From Lentisphaeria bacterium UBA1732 (GTDB lineage: Bacteria; Verrucomicrobiota; Lentisphaeria; Victivallales; UBA1829), in assembly GCA_002315855.1 (NCBI GenBank), contig DCIG01000010.1, positions 1,093-6,478 on the forward strand: a stretch of 5,386 nt of DNA, given 5' to 3'. Positions 1-5,340 of this stretch are shown piece by piece. Made by a program: the position numbers and the translations under genes. Positions within the stretch are counted from its first letter, which is position 1; each line of letters opens with the position of its first letter. Under the pieces are notes generated by a model that had not been told where the DNA came from, made no database searches, and saw only the letters and a program-made list of their open reading frames with translations.

Positions 1-116
1 ACATCCTTTGAGACGGTGAAATTCTGATTCAACGGCACGATGGCGATGTCAAGGATTTCGCACTTGTCCATGTTCAATCCGGACGTTTCCAAATCGATTG
101 CTGCAAAAATTTTCAT
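1..116 (-). CDS. DEDD-family (DnaQ-like) 3'-5' exonuclease, N-terminal fragment
   Basis: Only the first 38 residues are in the window; the gene runs off the left edge. The protein begins MKIFAAIDLETSGLN and continues with CEILDIAIVPLN. This is the Exo I motif of DEDD exonucleases: a short beta strand, D8-x-E10 (IDLETSGL), then a second strand. D8 and E10 would be the first two metal ligands. Members include the DnaQ proofreading subunit, RNase T and oligoribonuclease, so the substrate (DNA or RNA) and any further domains cannot be told from this piece. The start is set by GGAGGAA (121-127, minus strand) four bases before the ATG, and by a gap of one base after the stop of the response-regulator gene. 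It is therefore the fourth gene of the same operon and should be co-expressed with the two-component pair. Exo II and Exo III motifs lie outside the window, so activity is unproven. Confidence 0.82.
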   Translation of the reverse strand, partial: MKIFAAIDLETSGLNMDKCEILDIAIVPLNQNFTVSKD

Positions 117-117
117 T

Positions 118-891
118 TTATTCCTCCGGTTGAGAGACCATGATGCCGGTTGATTCAAACGTGACATCCATGGCCAAAAATTTGCGTATGTTCATAAGAT
201 GACTTTTCAGCGGACCGTTTGCGGGATTGCTCTTACGCCCTTTCGTTCTGGCGAAGAACTCTTCCTCGCCCCAGCTGACCCGCTCAATGAATTCCCAATA
301 ATTGATAAGCGGGTTTTTCTTATAATTCAGGTAAATGCAGTCCAGCACGGCCGTCCGTCTTGCGTTAAGATCAAGGGGGTATTCCCGGATATTCCCGTTT
401 TTCGCTCTTGTCTGCCAAATGATTTTTCGCCCGCGGGATACTCTTGTCAGCCATGAAACACTGGTGATTTCAGTTTGCTGAACCAAATCTGACCGCATGT
501 GCTTTGTGAATTTCCGGATGGAGTCCAGCAGGGCATCATCATCCAGCGGTTTCGTGATGAATGAGTTTGCATCACGGAGCAGCATATCGGCGGCAAGATT
601 ATGAGAATCATGACCGGTCATAATGATAACCGGCATCGCGTCCTTGTTGTAAGTCTCCCGGATAGTGCCGAGGAAAGATTTTCCATAACAGACCTCCGGC
701 GTGTTGCCGATTTTCGGCGGAAGCTGCAAATCCAGAACCACATAATCAAATTTTTCACTTTCGAGCAACTGATGAGCCTCATCAGTCGAATTTGCGATAC
801 GGAAGTCGTCCCGAAGAACCCCGACCTGCGCGGACACAGTTTCGCAGATATTCGGATCGTCATCCACAATGAGTGCTTTCAAATTAGCCAT
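118..891 (-). CDS. Response regulator: receiver domain plus divergent OmpR-like winged helix
   Basis: This 257-residue cytoplasmic protein should accept phosphate from the kinase encoded just upstream and change transcription or partner binding. Residues 4-130 form a receiver domain with the acidic pocket D10-D12, phosphoacceptor D54 in VVLDLQLP, switch residue T92 in IIMTGHD, and K114 in FITKP. All key residues are present, so it is probably active. The stretch between D54 and T92 is about eight residues longer than in CheY, with the extra sequence near residues 60-72. Residues 152-255 resemble an OmpR/PhoB winged helix: PLDLNARRTAVLDCIYLNY matches the first helices, WEFIERVSWG the 'LLERVWG' turn, LKSHLMNIRKFL the recognition helix, and the end resembles the beta-hairpin wing. 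The fit is loose, so DNA binding is likely but not certain. The start overlaps the kinase stop by 8 nt (ATGGCTAA), and AAGGGAA lies eight bases before the ATG, which suggests translational coupling. Confidence 0.92.
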   Translation of the reverse strand: MANLKALIVDDDPNICETVSAQVGVLRDDFRIANSTDEAHQLLESEKFDYVVLDLQLPPKIGNTPEVCYGKSFLGTIRETYNKDAMPVIIMTGHDSHNLAADMLLRDANSFITKPLDDDALLDSIRKFTKHMRSDLVQQTEITSVSWLTRVSRGRKIIWQTRAKNGNIREYPLDLNARRTAVLDCIYLNYKKNPLINYWEFIERVSWGEEEFFARTKGRKSNPANGPLKSHLMNIRKFLAMDVTFESTGIMVSQPEE

Positions 892-2044
892 TTTTCTGGT
901 TCCCTTCTACTGGAAGGAACACGGTAACAAGCGTCCCTTCCTTTTCTCTTGAGTCGATATTCAATGTTCCGCCGTGGTCAACAATCTTTTCATATGCGAT
1001 TGCCGTCCCGAAGCCGGAACCGGTTGTTTTCTTTGAGGTGCTTTTCGGGAGAAACATCCGAACCCTTTTCAGCATGTCCGGAGACATTCCCATTCCATAA
1101 TCCCGGATGGTGATCTGAACGCCGTCAAGCAACGGCTGTGCCTTGATTTCAATAAGACCGCTGGAGGCGAACCGATTTACCCCGATCATGTAGGATTCCA
1201 CGGCGTTTTTGATTAGATTCCGGAAAACGAGAATCATCAGTTCCCGCACAACGGAAACGTTGATATCCGCCGGAAAATCCTCAACCTTTATCTCAATGCC
1301 GGAAATATCACGGTCTTTTCCCATGAACTCTTCCTTGACCAGTTGAACCGCATTCAAGACAAGCGTTTTCAGATTTTCCGTCATGCGGACATCCGGAGTC
1401 TGCCGGGTGAAATTCTGCATATCATTGAGAAGCCGGACAATCATGTTTGCACGTTCATGGATTCTGGTTACACACTGATTCAGCATCACCATCTGCTTTG
1501 CCGGAAGGTAGTCTCCCAATTCATGGATTTTCTTTACATCGCTCAGCAAAGGGGAAAGAATCCCCCGGATGTCGTGTGCGGCGTGACCGACCGTTTCCTC
1601 ATAAACAGTTTTCAAATCCCGGCGAACCATCTGAACACCTTCGGTTCCGACCTTTTCCTGAAATTTGGAAAGAGTCTTGAACATCCGGTTCTCTATTTTC
1701 TTTTCCTTCTCTTTCCCATGGAAAGAAATATCCCGGCGCGTCAGGGAACGTTTCGTCTGATTGACCACGAAAGAATTTCTGTCTTTCAGCAGCACCATGA
1801 ACGGGATGAGATCCTGCTCACCGACATACACCAGAGCATCCGCTACTGCGGCACGAACCTCCCAATTCTCATCCTGAATGAACGGCACAAGTTTTTGGAC
1901 AAGTTTCTCATTGGCGTAATGGCATTCCAGTTCAGCCGCGAGCTGTTCCACCTCCTGCAACCGAAACTGTTGCTGCCGGGATGCCGCCGGGTCCGAAATA
2001 GTTTTCTCCATCCCCAAATCAAACAATGTTTGTTCAGCAAGCAT
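884..2044 (-). CDS. Soluble HEAT-repeat sensor histidine kinase
   Basis: This 386-residue histidine kinase has no membrane segment or signal peptide, so it senses something in the cytoplasm. Residues 45-105 look like two HEAT-type helical repeats (LVPFIQDENWEVRAAVADAL, then DLIPFMVLLKDRNSFVVNQT). A charged linker follows (110-145), then the dimerisation/phosphotransfer helices with H157 in HAAHDIRGILSPL. The catalytic domain has an N box (FRNLIKNAVES, N276 and N280), a G1 box (RDYGMGM, D315), an F-box-like FLPKSTSKK, and a G2 box (TGSGFGTAIA), ending GTLVTVFLPV. The position four residues after H157 is glycine rather than the Thr/Asn often needed for phosphatase activity, so kinase-biased behaviour is possible (inference). 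The HEAT repeats probably bind the ATPase encoded upstream, whose stop it overlaps by 11 nt. A longer frame from 2116 exists, but the start at 2044 is preferred because of its ribosome site. The cognate regulator follows immediately. Confidence 0.93.
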   Translation of the reverse strand: MLAEQTLFDLGMEKTISDPAASRQQQFRLQEVEQLAAELECHYANEKLVQKLVPFIQDENWEVRAAVADALVYVGEQDLIPFMVLLKDRNSFVVNQTKRSLTRRDISFHGKEKEKKIENRMFKTLSKFQEKVGTEGVQMVRRDLKTVYEETVGHAAHDIRGILSPLLSDVKKIHELGDYLPAKQMVMLNQCVTRIHERANMIVRLLNDMQNFTRQTPDVRMTENLKTLVLNAVQLVKEEFMGKDRDISGIEIKVEDFPADINVSVVRELMILVFRNLIKNAVESYMIGVNRFASSGLIEIKAQPLLDGVQITIRDYGMGMSPDMLKRVRMFLPKSTSKKTTGSGFGTAIAYEKIVDHGGTLNIDSREKEGTLVTVFLPVEGNQKNG

Positions 2045-3911
2045 AGCGTTCCTTCCGCTTTCTGAAGGCATCCGCACCGCCTTCCAGCAAATCAATAATG
2101 TCTTCCTTGCATTCATCTACCGTACCGCATTTACGGCGTTTTGCGGATTTTCCGTCCGAGGTCATCACGAGCATCCGTTCCGCATCCGAGAGGACCGGGA
2201 TGTTCGGATTGTGCGTGACGAAAATAAGCTGGCGGTTTTCTTTGACATGGAGAACATTTGCCACAATCGTATTGTGAACGAACCGGTTGTCCAAATTATC
2301 CTCCGGCTGGTCAATGAGCAGAGGCCGTTCGCTTTCCAGCAGAAGAATCGGCAGGATCGTGTCGCATTTCTGACCGGTGGAAAGCGTCTCCGTGGGCTTG
2401 TAAATTCCCTGATCGTCAAGTTCGATTTTGGTCTTGTCTTCCATTTCAACGATTTCCAGTTCAGCAAGGAAGTTTTTTGTTCTCAACTGCGTCATAACGA
2501 CCTTTGCTTGATTCTGATTGAGTCCAGTAGCCTCAATGAGTTTTGCCGGATCGGAATCCCGCAGAATCCGTGCGAGTTTCGGAGGATTCACGAATTCGGA
2601 AATGGTGTGCGACACCTGCCGGTACATGATTCCGGATTTTGCCAGCCATTTCGTCAGCAGAGCGCAGTATTCATCTTTGCTGCCGTACTGCTCCAACGTT
2701 ACCCGGATATGTGGCATCAGTGCAGAATTGATCCTGTCAACGATGGCGGCTCTTGCGGCAAACCGCCTGTCCCGCAGAGTTGACAGTTCAAAAATCAGAT
2801 CTTTCCGCTCCTTTTCAAGAACATCAATTTTCCGTTTCATCTCATTTTTCGTAGCGTTCAGACCCATCAGACGCGTGTACTCATCTTCGACCTTGCGGCG
2901 TTCAACAGTTTTTTCCTGTTCCTCCTTGCATTTTTCAATAATGCGTCGGTATTCCATTTCCGCCTGTTCATGCCTCTGCACAAGGGCTTTTTTCTGTGCG
3001 GAGAACGTACCGTATATTCCCTTGATCCGTTCCAGAAAATTGTCGATGACGGCATTCAACTCGGCATTCACTCCTAACAAATCATCGTACATGGTTTGAA
3101 TGCTGGCGGCATTCTCACTGTTTTGCAAGTCCCCGATCCCTCCGTTGTTCAGCTGCGAGGCAAAATCATCTTTCATATGCTCAATATTTTTATAGGACCG
3201 GTTGTAGATGTTTTGCAGGGAATTAACGAAATTGATTTCCATCGTCCGCATATTTTTATTCATGTGGGCGCGATTGATCTCATCCGCATCCGCTCCGGTT
3301 TCGGCGGCGGCGAATTGTTTCATTTTTGTCTGTACTCCCGGAAGCAAATTGATTTCATCCTGCAAATTGACAATCTGCTGCATGAGCGGGAATGTCTCGG
3401 CCGCATTGGATTCCAGACGCTTTTTTACAGCCTCAATGCTGCTCTTCAAACCGTCAAGTTCACCCTTGCTGAATGATTCCAGCAGTGCCATCTGGTACGT
3501 GCTTTGTCCGGCGATCTCCTCAATTTCATTCTGGCTGAAAATGTCGATACTGAAAAGGGAGCGGGTGAAAGGAATACCGGCCGGACTCTTGGTCGCATCA
3601 TCGTGCAGTACCCGCGGCGGTTCCCCGTAGGCACGACTGATAATGTAACTGACTCCCTCTCCCGTTTCAATTTTGATCTCTATCCGTCCGCCACCGAGAT
3701 TGCTGGAAACAAGCTCATCAATGCGTTTTTGCGCACGGGGATCCGGCGACATCGAATTCAATCCGTATCGGATAAATTCAAGCAGCGTGGTCTTTCCCGT
3801 TCCTCTCGCTCCGATAATGCAGTTCAGTTTGTCCGAAAAATCGAACACGAAACCGTCAAGAAATCCTCCGACGATTCGGAGTTCTTTCAGCCGATGTGAT
3901 GCGTTGTGCAT
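2034..3911 (-). CDS. SMC/RecF-like ABC ATPase, TrlF-type C-terminus
   Basis: This is a 625-residue cytoplasmic ATPase of the RecF/Rad50/SMC-like branch of ABC proteins, a group that mostly acts on DNA ends or senses unusual nucleic acids. The N-terminal lobe has Walker A GARGTGKTT (G34-T42) and a Q-loop-like glutamine in DIFSQNEIEEIAG (Q127). Residues about 150-400 are long charged helices, probably a short coiled-coil arm. The C-terminal lobe has the ABC signature LSTGQ (510-514), Walker B and D-loop PLLIDQPEDNLD (530-541), and the H-loop FVTHNPNIPVLSDAE (H567). The run from 'DQPEDNLDNRF' to the 'LEGGADAFRKRKERY' tail is, from memory, typical of proteins annotated as TrlF-family ATPases. Those often carry a PHP domain, which is absent here. 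The residue after the Walker B aspartate is Gln rather than Glu, which I believe is normal for that family. It is the first gene of the operon, with AGGAGGT four bases before its ATG. Confidence 0.93.
   Translation of the reverse strand: MHNASHRLKELRIVGGFLDGFVFDFSDKLNCIIGARGTGKTTLLEFIRYGLNSMSPDPRAQKRIDELVSSNLGGGRIEIKIETGEGVSYIISRAYGEPPRVLHDDATKSPAGIPFTRSLFSIDIFSQNEIEEIAGQSTYQMALLESFSKGELDGLKSSIEAVKKRLESNAAETFPLMQQIVNLQDEINLLPGVQTKMKQFAAAETGADADEINRAHMNKNMRTMEINFVNSLQNIYNRSYKNIEHMKDDFASQLNNGGIGDLQNSENAASIQTMYDDLLGVNAELNAVIDNFLERIKGIYGTFSAQKKALVQRHEQAEMEYRRIIEKCKEEQEKTVERRKVEDEYTRLMGLNATKNEMKRKIDVLEKERKDLIFELSTLRDRRFAARAAIVDRINSALMPHIRVTLEQYGSKDEYCALLTKWLAKSGIMYRQVSHTISEFVNPPKLARILRDSDPAKLIEATGLNQNQAKVVMTQLRTKNFLAELEIVEMEDKTKIELDDQGIYKPTETLSTGQKCDTILPILLLESERPLLIDQPEDNLDNRFVHNTIVANVLHVKENRQLIFVTHNPNIPVLSDAERMLVMTSDGKSAKRRKCGTVDECKEDIIDLLEGGADAFRKRKERYAC
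2049..2056 (-). promoter_or_regulatory. Ribosome binding site fixing the kinase start
   Basis: The minus strand reads GGAAGGAA, then four bases, then the ATG at 2044. It lies inside the last codons of the ATPase gene. It supports the 386-residue kinase over the 410-residue reading from 2116, which would overlap the ATPase by over 80 nt, has no clear ribosome site that I noticed, and would add an extension that looks non-conserved. Confidence 0.7.
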
Positions 3912-3915
3912 ATTG

Positions 3916-3922
3916 ACCTCCT
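3916..3922 (-). promoter_or_regulatory. Strong Shine-Dalgarno of the ATPase gene
   Basis: AGGAGGT on the minus strand is a near-perfect complement to the 16S tail, four bases before the ATG at 3911. Its upstream end falls inside the 12-bp palindrome at 3920-3931, so a protein or RNA structure formed there could limit ribosome access. Confidence 0.8.
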
Positions 3923-3931
3923 AAATTTAGG
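3920..3931. repeat. 12-bp perfect palindrome in the ATPase leader
   Basis: CCTAAATTTAGG is a perfect 12-bp palindrome immediately upstream of, and touching, the ATPase Shine-Dalgarno. It could be a binding site for a dimeric regulator such as the WYL protein or the operon's own response regulator. It is AT-rich and short, so chance cannot be excluded. Confidence 0.45.
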
Positions 3932-3950
3932 TGTTTTCTGTTTCTTCAAC

Positions 3951-3979
3951 TTGATTTTTTATTTTCTGTGATGTAATAT
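3951..3979 (+). promoter_or_regulatory. Sigma-70-type promoter for the WYL gene
   Basis: TTGATT (3951-3956) is separated by exactly 17 bp from TAATAT (3974-3979), matching four of six and five of six consensus positions. Transcription would start near 3986, giving a leader of about 46 nt before the ATG at 4033. The TGACA/TGTCA inverted repeat then lies just after the start site, where a bound repressor would block elongation or initiation. Confidence 0.6.
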
Positions 3980-3992
3980 ATAGCGTAGCATC

Positions 3993-4007
3993 TGACAAAT
4001 GATGTCA
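3993..4007. promoter_or_regulatory. Inverted repeat TGACA-N5-TGTCA, candidate operator
   Basis: TGACAAATGATGTCA has perfect 5-bp arms around a 5-bp spacer. It sits just downstream of the predicted WYL transcription start. On the other strand it contains TTGTCA, which might serve as a -35 element for the ATPase operon, although the matching -10 region (TACATC near 3975-3970) is poor. A related octamer TGATGTAA (3969-3976) lies 31 bp upstream of TGATGTCA (4000-4007), roughly three helical turns. A single regulator binding here could control both divergent units. The arms are short, so this is a candidate only. Confidence 0.42.
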
Positions 4008-4032
4008 CTTTACTTTTTAAAGGCGAAAAAAA

Positions 4033-5088
4033 ATGAAAAAAATTCAGAGTGATGGACAAAGCCGGGGAACAGTTACCCGGATTCAAATACACCGGCTTGC
4101 AAGAATAGCCGCCCTTCTGAAAGAGAACAACTATCCGAACGCAACAGACTTTCTGAAGGAATATTATGACCTTGAACATGGGGCTGAACTGATCAACAAG
4201 GACTCGTACTCTACGCGAACCGTTTACCGGGACATCGAGCTTCTGAAAGGAGTGTTCAAATGTCCGGTCAAATTTTCCCGCAGGAACAATGGGTATTACC
4301 TGGCCGATAAAAAATGGAATTTTGAGTGTCCGACTGATTTTTCCGACACGGTCATTCTGCCATTGATTATCGGCTCAAAGATTGCGGAAGACATCTTTCC
4401 GAATCCACTGCGCAGTCAAATTAAGGCGGCGGTCGATTCAGTTCTGAAAAAAGACAAAACGAACACGATTCGTTCCGCCTGCATGAAATCCCTCAAAATC
4501 TTTGCCGAGACAAGCGCCGTTGACATTTCAAAGTACTTTCAATTGATTTTTGACGCATGGTTCACGCACCATTCTGTAAAAATCATGTATGAAAAGAGTG
4601 CCGGGGAAATTTCTGAACGGATCGTGGATCCGCACGTGCTGTTCCTCTACAACAAGGAATGGCGCATCAAGGCATACTGCCATTTGAGGAAGAAACCGCT
4701 GACATTCGTATTGAGCCGAATCCGGAAAGCAGAAATGCTCCGAGTTGAATTCAAACCTGATATGAAAATCATCAAATCCATCAACATCGACTCCATCGTC
4801 AGCTATACGAAATACCCCAACGTAAAAATCAGGCTGATCGGGGATGCAGTCAAATTCGCCATCGCAAGCACAATGCACTCGAAGCAGAAAATCACGGCTG
4901 AACGAGGCGGGAAATCCTGGATTTTCTCCATACCGGAAATCTCCAAAGAGGTCATCACTCCATGGATTCTGTCTCAAGGCGGCAATGCCATCCCGCTTTG
5001 CCCTCCGGAAATCGTCGAGGATGTCCGGAAAAAGGCGTTTGCTGTCACGGAGAATCTTTCTACAGAAGAACTTGCAAAAATGCCTTGA
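4033..5088 (+). CDS. WYL-domain transcriptional regulator (HTH-WYL-WCX)
   Basis: This 351-residue protein is a predicted DNA-binding regulator. Residues 14-92 form a winged helix-turn-helix of the DeoR/HTH_11 kind seen in WYL proteins: TRIQIHRLARIAALLK, then the recognition segment STRTVYRDIELLKGVF, then a wing ending NNGYYL. Residues about 178-235 form the WYL domain, with VKIMYEK, VDPHVLFLYNKEWRIKAYC and LTFVLSRI; the signature triad reads W210-R211-I212 instead of W-Y-L. Residues about 262-338 form the C-terminal WCX extension (ITPWILSQGGNAIPLCPPEIVEDV). Known WYL regulators such as BrxR and CapW repress defence operons and respond to a nucleic-acid or nucleotide ligand, and this gene is divergent from the ATPase operon, as expected of a local repressor. 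The ribosome site is AAAGG (4019-4023), nine bases before the ATG. The last codons contain one GAAGAACTTG unit of the repeat cluster that follows. Confidence 0.93.
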   Translation: MKKIQSDGQSRGTVTRIQIHRLARIAALLKENNYPNATDFLKEYYDLEHGAELINKDSYSTRTVYRDIELLKGVFKCPVKFSRRNNGYYLADKKWNFECPTDFSDTVILPLIIGSKIAEDIFPNPLRSQIKAAVDSVLKKDKTNTIRSACMKSLKIFAETSAVDISKYFQLIFDAWFTHHSVKIMYEKSAGEISERIVDPHVLFLYNKEWRIKAYCHLRKKPLTFVLSRIRKAEMLRVEFKPDMKIIKSINIDSIVSYTKYPNVKIRLIGDAVKFAIASTMHSKQKITAERGGKSWIFSIPEISKEVITPWILSQGGNAIPLCPPEIVEDVRKKAFAVTENLSTEELAKMP

Positions 5089-5108
5089 CTATCAACGGTT
5101 TGTGTTGA

Positions 5109-5141
5109 AAAGTTCTTCCCGGAAGAACCGAGAAGAACTTT
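5109..5141. repeat. Nested inverted repeats after the WYL gene
   Basis: Two alternative perfect inverted repeats share one arm. GTTCTTCC-C-GGAAGAAC (5112-5128) has 8-bp arms around one base. AAAGTTCTTC (5109-5118) also pairs perfectly with GAAGAACTTT (5132-5141) across 13 bases. Lying 21 bp after the WYL stop, it could protect or help end the transcript, but no T-tract follows. It is built from units of the heptamer cluster, so it may instead be a protein site. Confidence 0.6.
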
Positions 5142-5197
5142 CGTAAGTCATCGACTGTAAACTAATTGCGAATTTCAGAAGAACTTGGAAGAACTTT

Positions 5198-5229
5198 GAA
5201 GGTCGAATCAGACCTTCTGCGGTTTTTTT
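5198..5229 (+). terminator. Probable Rho-independent terminator
   Basis: GAAGGTC (5198-5204), loop GAATCA, and GACCTTC (5211-5217) form a perfect 7-bp stem. TGCGG and seven Ts (5223-5229) follow. The five bases between stem and T-tract make it imperfect, but it is the best terminator seen for the WYL transcript, about 110 bp after its stop codon. Confidence 0.55.
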
Positions 5230-5257
5230 ACAAGAACTGACGCACTTTTTTGGCTCA

Positions 5258-5276
5258 CCTCAAATTACCCTCAAAT
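5258..5276. repeat. Direct repeat of CCTCAAAT, 11-bp period
   Basis: CCTCAAAT occurs at 5258-5265 and 5269-5276, starting 11 bp apart. It sits between the terminator and the GTTCTTC pair, in an AT-rich stretch upstream of the gene at 5379. It may be a pair of protein sites on the same DNA face. Two copies of eight bases are weak evidence alone. Confidence 0.4.
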
Positions 5277-5340
5277 AAAAATGCGTTCTTCTAAGTTCTT
5301 CTTGCGACCTTCATGTTTTTTGCTTGAATTTTGATTACAT

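Larger units (their letters stand above)
5063..5302. repeat. Cluster of GAAGAAC heptamers in 10-bp phased pairs
   Basis: Eight exact copies of GAAGAAC occur within 240 bp. On the plus strand they start at 5065, 5122, 5132, 5178 and 5188; on the minus strand they occupy 5112-5118, 5285-5291 and 5295-5301. Three pairs (5122/5132, 5178/5188, 5285/5295) are spaced exactly 10 bp, one helical turn, so the working unit is a tandem decamer close to GAAGAACTTN. A near-copy (CAAGAAC) is at 5231. The first unit lies inside the end of the WYL gene and shares the 12-mer CAGAAGAACTTG with 5176-5187. The clustering, phasing and mixed orientation suggest protein binding sites (operator or iteron-like) or an RNA folding element. 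The protein is unknown. Confidence 0.75.
5177..5302. repeat. Long-range inverted repeat flanking the terminator
   Basis: GAAGAACTTGGAAGAAC (5178-5194) and the reverse complement of 5285-5301 match at 16 of 17 positions. One flanking A-T pair extends this to 18 bp (5177 with 5302). The arms enclose the terminator-like hairpin and about 90 bases in all. GAAGGTCG (5198-5205) likewise has its complement CGACCTTC at 5305-5312, so both blocks carry two GAAGAAC units and one GAAGGTCG, but in different order. Confidence 0.55.

Noticed and set aside
1343..2065. Plus-strand open frame of 240 codons
   Set aside because: It lies wholly opposite the kinase gene with its conserved H, N and G boxes and shows no recognisable domain. 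It is a shadow of the real gene, as are the plus-strand frames at 2211-2783, 2518-3099, 3096-3476 and 3504-3899.
2045..2116. Longer reading of the kinase gene starting at 2116
   Set aside because: It would overlap the ATPase gene by over 80 nt, has no clear ribosome site, and adds residues that mirror the ATPase tail in another frame. The ATG at 2044 has GGAAGGAA correctly placed.
3866..3881. Inverted repeat CTCCGA-N4-TCGGAG near the ATPase start
   Set aside because: It lies in coding sequence for a conserved N-terminal strand, has only 6-bp arms, and no T-tract follows.
884..3911. Identity with the Detocs two-component defence system
   Set aside because: Detocs uses a regulator with a nucleotide-degrading domain. 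Here the regulator carries a winged-helix-like output and the operon has an SMC-like ATPase and an exonuclease.
3946..4179. Minus-strand open frame of 77 codons across the intergenic region
   Set aside because: It overlaps the start of the WYL gene and the predicted promoter, and has no recognisable domain.
4528..4977. Minus-strand open frame of 149 codons
   Set aside because: It lies opposite the conserved WYL and WCX domains and shows no family features.
5063..5302. CRISPR array or type III toxin-antitoxin RNA repeats
   Set aside because: The units are only 7-10 bases, occur in both orientations, and have no uniform spacers. Type III antitoxin repeats are much longer and tandem. No toxin or cas gene is visible.
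5281..5334. Small open frame of 17 codons starting ATGCGTTCT
   Set aside because: No ribosome site precedes it and its codons are simply the GTTCTTC repeats. I see no reason to call it a gene.
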